From the NCBI GenBank assembly GCA_019828565.1, contig JAHDYR010000025.1:620001-684000 (forward strand): DNA of 64,000 nt, read 5' to 3'. The notes under the pieces were generated by a model. The model saw only the letters and a program-made list of their open reading frames with translations, did not search any database and had not been told where the DNA came from. A program made the position numbers and the translations under genes. Every line of letters begins with the position of its first letter. Positions within the stretch are counted from its first letter, which is position 1. Shown here piece by piece: positions 38,148-46,620 of this stretch. The stretch is from Carpediemonas membranifera (lineage: Eukaryota > Fornicata).

Positions 38148-41100
38148 TCATAGGCCACACCCACACGACCCAGTGTCACACTTCTCATGGAACGCATGCC
38201 CGCACATGTAAATGACAACGCTGGGGATCTCTGCCGTCGCTCGGCTCTCATACTGCCCCAGGCCTCGGAGACGCCGGACGGGAATCACGCTGGTGGTGTC
38301 GCAGTTGGCTTCATAGCTAGTGATCAGTGGGTCGCCGCACTTGGCGCAGTCCGTTGCAACACTGACAGGCAGCCGCTGCTCGCGATACAGTCTGTTGAGC
38401 AGGACGATGTGGTCAGCGGCGAGACACAGGCACAGAGTCTCCTGGGCAGAGTGGCGGAAGGACATAGCCTCGAACAGCTGCGACAGCGTGGTCACGATGC
38501 TCGAAAGAGTCAATTCACCCGCCCCGCTCTCCTCGTTCATCACATAGGCGTCCAGCAGGATCCCCACAATTTCACTCGGGTCCATGATGGTCTCTAGCGT
38601 CTCAATAATAACAGCCATGATCTCATGCTGATGCCGCCCTGCCGCCTTGGCTACAGAATCAGGAATATTCGAGACTTCCGAGTCAAACCGCGTCATGGCC
38701 AGAGCCGAGGTGATCGTGCCGGACCAGAGCCGGGGGGCGATGTTCTCGTCCTTGCCGTGCATTTTAACGCCGAGGTCGAGGGAATGAACGACGGACTCGC
38801 GCATGGGGGGCAGGACAAGGTCGAGGGCCTTGGCCACGTCCTCGTCGCTGAGGCCAGTGGTCTCACAAAGCCCGCGGGCGGCAGTGACATATCCGTGTAG
38901 GGCGACGCCGACCCATTCAGTGAGAATCGACTCGGCCTCGACCGGCTTGCCGAGGGAGTAGTAGAACTCCGACAGCTGGGGCTTGAGATCATACCGTTTG
39001 CAGACTTCGATGACTGTAGTCGATTGCATACTCTTCATGTGCCGCCGGATGAAGGCCTCGATGAAGTTGGCGTAGTCTTGTGAGGTCGACCCGAGATCGC
39101 AGAGGAGGTTGAGGAGCGGGCTGATGTCCGTGTCTCGCATGCTGTACGTTACCTGGGATCTGATCTCGTCAAACGGCTTCTGAGACCGCTCGACGATGAA
39201 CTGCAGAGCTTCACTGCTCTTGGGCACGAGACTGAATGCAGAGGCAGTGAGCACGAGCACCAGGTCCAGCTGGGTGTGGCGGCACTCGTCCCTGTTCAAC
39301 GCATGCACTGCCTGCTCGACGCTGTGGGGGAAGACGGTCATCGCCATGAGTACGGTGCGGTGGCGGTCCCGGTCAGAGAGCTCGACACAGTGCTCGAGGA
39401 ACATCTCCTGCATGTCGGACTCGTGGTAAACTGCACAGGCCGCCATGTAGTCGAACACCAGGCCAGGGAACTCCTTGGCGTCAAGGGCAAGGAGGTGGGT
39501 GAAGCACTCGGGCGTCTTTCGAACGAGGTCACAGAGTACGGCCGCCGTGACGTGGTTGTCGGCAGCCTGCGCCATGACAATGGCGTTGGGCGCCGACATA
39601 GACGGCTTCTGCGTGTCCTCAGCCCGACCCAGCACGCCCGCGTAGTACAGGCGGAGCAGGCTCTGCTGGTGCCAGCCCATCGCCTCATGCAGCGCGGGAC
39701 TGGCATCTGTGAACCCCGCGAGCGTCAGCAGTGCGCTGTGGTGGTATGGGACCATTGGCCCAGAGACCAGGCGGGAGGCCAGGATGGCAGGGGCGTCGAT
39801 GGAGAGCTTGGCGATGTCCGAGGCGGCGAGAGGCGGGTTGAGTGCGGCCAGACTCTCTTCAGAGACAGTGGCGCCGCCTGTGATCACGATGGAGATGATC
39901 GTGGCAAGCTCGATGGGCTTGAACTTCGGCCGGACCTCACTGTATCTGCCGAGGGCGAGGGCGATGAAGCTGGCGAACTTGGCAACGGTCTGTGGGCCTA
40001 GCGCTGTCCTCGCGGATGCTGTTCCTATAGTAATGCGGGCAATCTGCGGGAGCTGGACAGGGTGGGCGCGGACGATTGCCTCGACCAAGCCGAGTGTCCT
40101 CTCTGGCCTCATCCGGAGCATGTCGAGCAGGGCGGGGTTCGTCTCATTGAGGATGAAGTCGTACACGTTGGTAAAGAGGAAGGAGAGGACCGTCTGGGGC
40201 AGGGCGTCGGTGCGGACGGGGTCCTTGGTCAGCCGGACGGGCACGAGCAGCTTACCCGTCGTGCTGACTGAGAGAAAGTCGAAGAGCGAGTCGACGAGGA
40301 AGGGGTCGGGCTCTGGGTCGTCTGCCAGACAGCGGAACACGGCGAATGCCTCCTTGGTGCAGTCTGCGATCGACAACTCCACGAATGACCGTTGGGTCGT
40401 GTCGGTTGTAAGAAGCCGGGCAAGGCCATCCTGGAGCTGCAGTGGGACGAGCCCGAGGGTCTTATACATGTGGAGCATGGCCTCGGCGGGGCGGACGTCG
40501 TTGAGTGCAAGGCAGCACGCGACACGGCATGCTTGATCGACACCAGAGGCGGCCTTGACGTACTGGAGGACGCGTGTGAGCACGGGCACGGGAAGGGTCT
40601 GGAACTTCATGTCCCCGGCGTATGACGCGAATACCGCCAGCATCGCGTTGGCCGACTTTGGGTGCAGTTTAAGGTCACCAGCATCAGACAAATATGTGTT
40701 AAACAGGTCAGAAACAAGAGATGCAGCCTCCCTCATGTCAGCTGTGAGGATGAACGCCTCGGCCAACACTACGGCGGCCACCCTTGCCTTGTCGACTCTG
40801 GCGTCCGACGGCTCCGTCCCGAGCCCCTGTGCGCTCGTGACAAACTTCGGGACGAGCTGCCGGGTGTTCTTGAGCAAGTCACTGCGCAGCGCCTGTTTCT
40901 CTGCGTCCGAGGACTCCAGTGCGGCAAACAGGTGGTCGACGGCCTCATACAGCTGTCTCTTCGCCATAAGCTGCTCGACGACGTCACCCCATGTCTTGAG
41001 CGTAGAGCTGAACACAACTGTCTCCGTCGGGGAGGCGAGAAGGATGGTGATGCCGTCACACAGCGCCCAGTCCTTCGCCCCCGAGATCGTCCGCGTCAGG

Positions 41101-42359
41101 TTAAGTGCTGCTAGGGCGTTGTCGTGGGATGTCCAGGGCGGCATCACTGGAACTGCGGCGACACTAACGGGCAGCGGCTCGTTGCCGACAACGGGGTCCT
41201 CGGCTGCCTTGACATCGAGCAGCAAGACCCTGGACGAAACGAACGAGGTCTGGCCGGGAGCGACTTGGGAGATCGTGCAGGTTACGAACTCCTGGTCTGG
41301 GTATGATATGTTCGTGATAAACTCCCCCGGGCCGAGGTCGAGCGGGATCTGCCTGTCAGAGTGGCGTTCGATCGTGCCAATGCCGTTCTTGCCCTCGCGG
41401 AGGATCTGCTGCGAAACGATCCCGCCGAGTCCTAGGGCGATTCTAATATTCGGCCGGACGACCGTGACGGAGATGGTCGCCCCCTGCGGCTGGGGAGGGA
41501 ATGGGGCGTCGAACAGATGCATGATTGTCCCGCCCCGAATGTGGATCACGTTGAAGGAGGACTTGAACGCCACAGCAAGGAGGCCGCCGCCCTCTAGGTA
41601 AGTGAGGGCGAAATCCGAGGGCGGGCCAGCCTTGTTGTCGAGGGGGTAGCCGACGGGCTTGACCTTCCCGAACTTGCCGAGTTTCTTCAGGTCGAACGTA
41701 TACACGAGCACGGGGCCTTGGCTCAGCTGGGCGGCGACAGTGGCAATGGAGGTCTCCACGGATGTGGTGATGCGGATCTTGGCGATGGCCGTGGGGTCCT
41801 TCCGCACCTCTGACGACCCGCGCAGCGTGAGGCAGACACGGGTGCCGTCCAGGATCTGCACGATGTACACCCGCCCGGTGGCCATCGCTACGACGGCCCA
41901 GGGGCCACAAGAGTCGATGGCAGTGATGCCTTCGCCGCGCGGGAACTCTAGCGCGGTGAGGCGGATTGGCGGGGGCTGGGAGAGGTCGAAGAGCTCCAGT
42001 AGGCCGGTAGAGGAGCCTACAAGGACGAAAGGATGGCCCTGGACGCCGCAAGCGCAGGATGCGGCTGGGGGGCAATGCTCTGATGACAGGAGCGGAGCGA
42101 TGCGGAGGCGAGATGCGCTGCTGGAGGTCACTTGGTCAATAAGACGAGAGAGATTGATGTCTTGGAACGCTACTTGAAGAATCCGGGAGCGTGTCGGGAA
42201 TCTACCGCCGACGGCGCCATCGTCTTCGTTCGCAGCGGCCAGATGGTCCATTAGGGGCGTGTCTGGAACAGAATATGCGGTGGATGCAGTGGATTCCGCG
42301 TCACTTGATTCGGGATCCTCCCCGAGGTTCATCGTATTGCTATGAAATGAAGACGTCAA
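38148..42359 (-). CDS. VPS8: VPS8-like CORVET tethering subunit
   Basis: 1403 residues. An acidic/Ser-rich leader is followed by a beta-propeller at about 60-430 (for example FVLVGSSTGLLELFDL and WAVVAMATGRVYIVQI), then a long alpha-solenoid beginning with TWGDVVEQLMAKRQLYEAVD, the usual propeller-to-solenoid junction of VPS8/VPS41. The C-terminus is a RING-H2-type zinc site: CAKC ... VVIYMCGHAFHEKC ... CGC, ending at the last residues. VPS8 anchors the CORVET complex to Rab5-positive early endosomes for fusion. Length (human VPS8 is about 1430 residues) favours VPS8 over the shorter VPS41 of HOPS, which has the same layout. Two other possible starts (Met10 and later) are close to the first. 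Confidence 0.65.
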   Translation of the reverse strand: MTSSFHSNTMNLGEDPESSDAESTASTAYSVPDTPLMDHLAAANEDDGAVGGRFPTRSRILQVAFQDINLSRLIDQVTSSSASRLRIAPLLSSEHCPPAASCACGVQGHPFVLVGSSTGLLELFDLSQPPPIRLTALEFPRGEGITAIDSCGPWAVVAMATGRVYIVQILDGTRVCLTLRGSSEVRKDPTAIAKIRITTSVETSIATVAAQLSQGPVLVYTFDLKKLGKFGKVKPVGYPLDNKAGPPSDFALTYLEGGGLLAVAFKSSFNVIHIRGGTIMHLFDAPFPPQPQGATISVTVVRPNIRIALGLGGIVSQQILREGKNGIGTIERHSDRQIPLDLGPGEFITNISYPDQEFVTCTISQVAPGQTSFVSSRVLLLDVKAAEDPVVGNEPLPVSVAAVPVMPPWTSHDNALAALNLTRTISGAKDWALCDGITILLASPTETVVFSSTLKTWGDVVEQLMAKRQLYEAVDHLFAALESSDAEKQALRSDLLKNTRQLVPKFVTSAQGLGTEPSDARVDKARVAAVVLAEAFILTADMREAASLVSDLFNTYLSDAGDLKLHPKSANAMLAVFASYAGDMKFQTLPVPVLTRVLQYVKAASGVDQACRVACCLALNDVRPAEAMLHMYKTLGLVPLQLQDGLARLLTTDTTQRSFVELSIADCTKEAFAVFRCLADDPEPDPFLVDSLFDFLSVSTTGKLLVPVRLTKDPVRTDALPQTVLSFLFTNVYDFILNETNPALLDMLRMRPERTLGLVEAIVRAHPVQLPQIARITIGTASARTALGPQTVAKFASFIALALGRYSEVRPKFKPIELATIISIVITGGATVSEESLAALNPPLAASDIAKLSIDAPAILASRLVSGPMVPYHHSALLTLAGFTDASPALHEAMGWHQQSLLRLYYAGVLGRAEDTQKPSMSAPNAIVMAQAADNHVTAAVLCDLVRKTPECFTHLLALDAKEFPGLVFDYMAACAVYHESDMQEMFLEHCVELSDRDRHRTVLMAMTVFPHSVEQAVHALNRDECRHTQLDLVLVLTASAFSLVPKSSEALQFIVERSQKPFDEIRSQVTYSMRDTDISPLLNLLCDLGSTSQDYANFIEAFIRRHMKSMQSTTVIEVCKRYDLKPQLSEFYYSLGKPVEAESILTEWVGVALHGYVTAARGLCETTGLSDEDVAKALDLVLPPMRESVVHSLDLGVKMHGKDENIAPRLWSGTITSALAMTRFDSEVSNIPDSVAKAAGRHQHEIMAVIIETLETIMDPSEIVGILLDAYVMNEESGAGELTLSSIVTTLSQLFEAMSFRHSAQETLCLCLAADHIVLLNRLYREQRLPVSVATDCAKCGDPLITSYEANCDTTSVIPVRRLRGLGQYESRATAEIPSVVIYMCGHAFHEKCDTGSCGCGL

Positions 42360-42459
42360 ACGAGGTCAGCGGTGCCCCACAAGTCAGGCCGACGCACCCA
42401 GACGCCCATACGTGTCTAAAAAGCGTCTTTATTTGCATATAAAACTATCGAACCGGCCC

Positions 42460-43572
42460 TCAAACCCGCTCATACACCAGCATCACCGGGCGGCACCGCA
42501 ACTGATCCTCAATGGGCACAGCGTCGCTCATAGTGCTCGTCACACGGTGGAGCACACCTCCATGGGACACCCAGGTCTCCTGCCCAGCCCCAGCCCTCAC
42601 CGTCGCAGCTCTCAGTCGGTACGTCACCTCCTCCTGTGAGACGGAGAACGAGGACGACTTGAGGCGACTGGAGAGCTCGAGCACACCTTCCCTGGCCACA
42701 GTGAAGATGACTACCTTGGGCAGACGGGTTACGGTGAGAACCTCGGCCCTACGCCCCTCACCCCTGTACTTCGAGACCACGCTCTCCACGGTTGCCGCAC
42801 GCGGCACAGCATGCTCAGCATGCACGGGCGGGGCCTCTGGGACGTCTACATCCAGTCTGGTAAACTTCTCCTCCCCCACCCTGGTCGGTGTGTTCACTGC
42901 AAGCGTCCCCTCGACGGCTGGCCGGACAACCGGGATTGACGCCACCACCCAGTCGACCGCCTCAGCCACAGTCTTCGCGCCGGACTGCCTGAACGTGTTG
43001 TTGAGGGCGATGGTGCTCACCGTGCGTCCCTTGGCGTATGGGTTCCACAGCCTTTGCATGAAGGAGGCGAGGTACGTATTCATGATGTTCGACGAGTCGT
43101 CCTCCAGGAGCTGGTCGCGGAAGACATGGCATCTGCCCAAAGAGGCGAGCACGGCGTCGAGAGGAGGACTTGCGTTCACGGCCAAAAGGCTGGCAACCGG
43201 CCGTGTGACATCAGCGGAGCCGCGGGTGAGCTGGAGCTTGTCAATGGAGGCTAGGTAGTCTTGCGGGAACGTTGGGTGCAACGCGCGCTTGACATCCTCG
43301 AGATCATCCGAAGCATCGTCGAGATCGGGCAGAGAAAGGACTTTGCCGCCCAACAGCTGGGCAAAGAAGCTATGCCCGGTGTCCAGAAAGTGTGTGAAAG
43401 TCTTTGAAAGCTCGGAGGTACCTTCGCACTGCTTGCCACAGCATAGACAGACCGTAGGCTCCGCGATGGCGCCCAAAAGATGAGGGCTAAAAGGATCAAC
43501 ATCAAAGTCAACAGATGAAAGGTTGATACTGTCCAAAGCATCATTTGTCTCACAGTTGCTTCGCTTAAACAT
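42460..43572 (-). CDS. USP39: USP39/Sad1 tri-snRNP splicing protein
   Basis: 370 residues from the ATG at 43572; the frame is open for 54 more codons upstream (to 43734) but that part has no family resemblance. LDSINLSSVDFDVDPF and VCLCCGKQCEG...THFLDTGHSFF match the zinc-finger UBP domain of USP39, and DDLEDVKRALHPTFPQDYL and MQRLWNPYAKGRTVS match its inactive ubiquitin-protease domain. In the segment aligned with the protease Cys box (SLLAVNASPPLDAVL) there is no cysteine, as in USP39 itself, so it is a pseudo-enzyme. USP39/Sad1 stabilises the U4/U6.U5 tri-snRNP. The protein is shorter than the human one (565 residues) through loss of the N-terminal extension and loops. Together with SF3B6 it shows that a functional spliceosome is retained. 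Confidence 0.8.
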   Translation of the reverse strand: MFKRSNCETNDALDSINLSSVDFDVDPFSPHLLGAIAEPTVCLCCGKQCEGTSELSKTFTHFLDTGHSFFAQLLGGKVLSLPDLDDASDDLEDVKRALHPTFPQDYLASIDKLQLTRGSADVTRPVASLLAVNASPPLDAVLASLGRCHVFRDQLLEDDSSNIMNTYLASFMQRLWNPYAKGRTVSTIALNNTFRQSGAKTVAEAVDWVVASIPVVRPAVEGTLAVNTPTRVGEEKFTRLDVDVPEAPPVHAEHAVPRAATVESVVSKYRGEGRRAEVLTVTRLPKVVIFTVAREGVLELSSRLKSSSFSVSQEEVTYRLRAATVRAGAGQETWVSHGGVLHRVTSTMSDAVPIEDQLRCRPVMLVYERV

Positions 43573-43802
43573 TCGCTGCCTTGTTCGGTCTTCTCGATGG
43601 CAATTGTACCAACCAGCCGACTCTGCCGAGGTCGCCCGTTTTGGAAGCCGCCAGAATGCCTTGATAGCGCACGCAAAGTGTCCTATTGATCGTACAAGAC
43701 TCGGTCGACCTGTCTTTTGATCGAGAGGCCCCAATCAGATGAGATTGATCAGCCTCTCGTCAACAAAGTCGCGGCGCGGTGACTTTATCTACCAGCCCCG
43801 CC

Positions 43803-44735
43803 TCACTTGGCCGGCCCGTCCAGTGACTCCCGGAACACCTTGACGGCCGTGAATGCCGTCTGGCTCTGTGAGTTCTCGGCCACAGAAAGCATCCTGTCGC
43901 ACGTCTCGATCGCCACCTTCTCGGCGTGGGCTGTCTTCAGCCTACCACGCACATCCTTGGCATCCAGTCGCGCCACCTTCTTTAGCCGCGCCACATGCGC
44001 CTCAAACGCGTCTGAGAACGTCCTGAAGACGGACGGGGTCCATATGGACAGTATGGTCTTCTGCTCCAGGGCCACTGTGGCCATGAACACTTCGTACGCC
44101 GCCACAGGGTTCTTATCGGTGTCTGCGAGGATGCGCTGGACCTCCGCCTTGAGACCTGGCTCCACCAGACGTCTGAGTTGGGCATAAACCGCGCGGACCA
44201 TCCCCTCGAGGGCGGAGAGCTGCTCGTAACGCTCCACCCACTTCTGCAGCACATCCGCCAGTGGCTTGAGTGTCCTCAGGTGCGCTGCGATGGCCGGATT
44301 GTGGACGACGGCCGTGAGCTGATCCGGCTGTCGGGAGGACGATAGGGTGTTTTCGACAAATCGCCGGATGGAGTTCGTGATAATGCTGCAGACGGTGCTG
44401 AATGTGGAGGATAGCAGCTGGGAGTAGCGGAGGAGGAAGAGGTTCGCGTCCACCATTTCTCTGTGGTCCGAGAGGTATTCGATCGAGGAGGAAATGACGC
44501 TGAAGCGGTTGTCAAGCTCCTCAGCGCTGATACGGTTCTGAATAGGTGGTAGCTGGCCGGGAGCAAGGAATATGTTCAGAATATCGCGGCCAGCGTCGAG
44601 TGCTTGTTGCTTCTCGCGCACAGAGTCCTCCAGGTCAATCATCCGAGCACGAATATCGTGCGCTATGAGTTGCATTGAATGAAGAGTACTATCTAAGTCA
44701 TCAAGTGTCAGTTTTGCTGCCTGCAGAGACGACAT
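43803..44735 (-). CDS. COG3/Sec34-like Golgi tether, short form
   Basis: 310 residues, all helical. The part SVISSSIEYLSDHREMVDANLFLLRYSQLLSSTFSTVCSI (about 77-116) resembles the Sec34/COG3 core, in which a 'LDECIxYLxxHPxYKExxxYLxKFxQLxxRAL' region is conserved. COG3 belongs to lobe A of the conserved oligomeric Golgi complex that tethers retrograde vesicles. The protein is less than half the usual length (about 800 residues) and seems to have only the conserved N-terminal portion; no continuation is visible downstream, because the USP39 gene lies on the other side and the stop is at 43803. It may be a minimal COG3 or another coiled-coil tether. Confidence 0.45.
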   Translation of the reverse strand: MSSLQAAKLTLDDLDSTLHSMQLIAHDIRARMIDLEDSVREKQQALDAGRDILNIFLAPGQLPPIQNRISAEELDNRFSVISSSIEYLSDHREMVDANLFLLRYSQLLSSTFSTVCSIITNSIRRFVENTLSSSRQPDQLTAVVHNPAIAAHLRTLKPLADVLQKWVERYEQLSALEGMVRAVYAQLRRLVEPGLKAEVQRILADTDKNPVAAYEVFMATVALEQKTILSIWTPSVFRTFSDAFEAHVARLKKVARLDAKDVRGRLKTAHAEKVAIETCDRMLSVAENSQSQTAFTAVKVFRESLDGPAK

Positions 44736-44891
44736 TCGCTACAGAACCGTCGTTTTGACATAAAGTGCACCATGTAAAAGGCACAACCAGCGTCTACATG
44801 TGGTGCCCAATGTGAATATGGGGAGAGGCAGGCCCGTAGTGCTTTCAATTGAGCGGGAGCACTTTAAAGCAGTTTCCAAGCATCACAAAGC

Positions 44892-46556
44892 ATGACACGC
44901 ACTAGCACGTACAAACGGCTGTATGGAAAGGACGGGTATCAGAAAATACGCGATTCAAGAATATTCGTTGTTGGTGCTGGCGGAATCGGCTGCGAGCTGC
45001 TCAAGAACATCGCCGTTGTCGGTTTCGGCCACGTGGAGCTGATTGATCTCGATACAATCGACGTGACGAACCTCAATCGTCAGTTCCTCTTCAAGCGCAA
45101 GCACGTTGGCCAGCCTAAGGCTGTTGTCGCGAAGGAAGCTGCCCTGGCGCTCAACAAGGACATGACAATCGTTGCCCATCATGCCAACGTCAAGGACGAC
45201 AAATTCAACATCGCCTTCTACCGCCAGTTCAACGTCGTCATCAACGCTCTCGACAACGCGGACGCCCGCAAGCATGTGAACCGCATGTGCCTCCTCTCCA
45301 ACGTCCCCCTCATCGATGCTGGAACGAACGGCCTCCGCGGCAACGTGATAACGATCATCCCGTATCTCACAGAATGCTACGAGTGCGCCGCCAAGCCCCC
45401 GCCGAAGACTCTCCCCATTTGCACGATCCGATCAGTCCCCTCCAAGCCGGAGCATTGCATCGCCTGGGCTAAGTACCTCTACCAGCGCGTGTTCGGAGAG
45501 ACTGACGACACCAACGTGCTTTCTGATATTACACTGGCCTCGCTTTACGAAAAGGACGCCGACCCGACTGCAGTCGCACACGCTCTTGTAAGAAAACTCT
45601 TCCGTGACGACGTTATCGCAGCACGTGACACAGTTGAGAGCAATATGGTGTGGTCGTTCGGTCCACCCCGGCCGGTTGAGCTCGGGGACGACGACGTGAT
45701 TAAGCCTGTCGAGATCACCACCCTTTCAGACACCGAAGTGCTGGCCGAAGAGATGAACATGAGAGCATTCGTTGAGGCCGTCTGTGTGCTCTACCGCATG
45801 GCCTTCAACCACACTGGAGAGAAGGCGTCGCCGCTTTCGTTCGACAAGGACGAGCCCGTCGGCATGGCCTTCGTTGCCGCTGCAGCCAACTTGCGCATGA
45901 TATGCTACAAGATAGACCCCATCACAATCTTTGACGCCCGAAGTATCGCTGGCAGCATCGTCCCCGCGGTCAGCACCACCAACAGCATGGTCTCGGGCCT
46001 CGCCATCCACCGGGCGGCCACCCTCATCACCAAGGGCAAGCCCACGTCCCTCGACGACCCCGTTCTTCGCACTAACTACGTCACGTTCTTTGGGGCGAAA
46101 CCGTTGCAGGCGATTATTCCTCTTGGGGCGAACCCAGCATGCCAGGTGTGCGGCCGAAAGGCCACTGGAATGCACTGCACAGCAACCTCGACACTGGGTG
46201 ACCTTGTGGATGTGCTGGAGAAGAAGCTCGAGGACGACGATGTCGCCATCGAGGCCGGGGGGACCTTGCTGTGGACCGGAGACGAGACGGCCGCCAGGAA
46301 GCGCACTCTAGTCGACCTCGGCATCGCTGACAGCCACACGATCAACGTGACTGACTCGGACGATAAGGAATACGTCCTCGTCGCCCTCTATCGCTCCCAC
46401 GGGCCCATCGAGCTAGACGAGATGATTGGGTACGACCCCGCGCCGCTCGATGACGACGACGAGGGTCTCGAGATGAAGCGGCAGCCCGAGCCTGGGTCAG
46501 ATTCGGACGTTGAGCTCGAGGAGAGTGACGGTGAAATCGAGGTCATCGAGCTCTAG
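44892..46556 (+). CDS. UBA2: UBA2, catalytic subunit of the SUMO-activating E1
   Basis: 554 residues. Adenylation domain with GAGGIGCE (28-35), DTIDVTNLNRQFLF (54-67) and the zinc-site cysteines C162 and C165, paired with CQVC near 434-437. The catalytic cysteine is C177 in PICTIRSVP, matching PICTIRNTP of human UBA2. A Cys domain follows, then a ubiquitin-fold domain (about 440-520) that recruits the E2 Ubc9, and an acidic tail (SDSDVELEESDGEIEVIEL) where larger UBA2 proteins hold a nuclear-localisation region. With AOS1 it adenylates SUMO and passes it to Ubc9 in the nucleus. All key residues are present. It is convergent with NSF, with 64 bases between the stops. Confidence 0.93.
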   Translation: MTRTSTYKRLYGKDGYQKIRDSRIFVVGAGGIGCELLKNIAVVGFGHVELIDLDTIDVTNLNRQFLFKRKHVGQPKAVVAKEAALALNKDMTIVAHHANVKDDKFNIAFYRQFNVVINALDNADARKHVNRMCLLSNVPLIDAGTNGLRGNVITIIPYLTECYECAAKPPPKTLPICTIRSVPSKPEHCIAWAKYLYQRVFGETDDTNVLSDITLASLYEKDADPTAVAHALVRKLFRDDVIAARDTVESNMVWSFGPPRPVELGDDDVIKPVEITTLSDTEVLAEEMNMRAFVEAVCVLYRMAFNHTGEKASPLSFDKDEPVGMAFVAAAANLRMICYKIDPITIFDARSIAGSIVPAVSTTNSMVSGLAIHRAATLITKGKPTSLDDPVLRTNYVTFFGAKPLQAIIPLGANPACQVCGRKATGMHCTATSTLGDLVDVLEKKLEDDDVAIEAGGTLLWTGDETAARKRTLVDLGIADSHTINVTDSDDKEYVLVALYRSHGPIELDEMIGYDPAPLDDDDEGLEMKRQPEPGSDSDVELEESDGEIEVIEL

Positions 46557-46566
46557 CTGTGGTACA

Positions 46567-46576
46567 AATAAATAAA
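46567..46576 (+). terminator. Possible polyadenylation signal of UBA2
   Basis: Two overlapping AATAAA hexamers (AATAAATAAA) lie 11 bases after the UBA2 stop, in the short gap before the convergent NSF gene. Spacing to a cleavage site cannot be judged, and such signals are not obvious after most other genes here. Confidence 0.3.
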
Positions 46577-46620
46577 GCAACCCTCATCCTGGCGGTGCTT
46601 TACTGGCGTTTACTAGTGGC

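Noticed and set aside
43573-43734. Upstream extension of USP39
   Set aside because: These 54 codons have no similarity to USP39, whose zinc-finger region begins just after the ATG at 43572.
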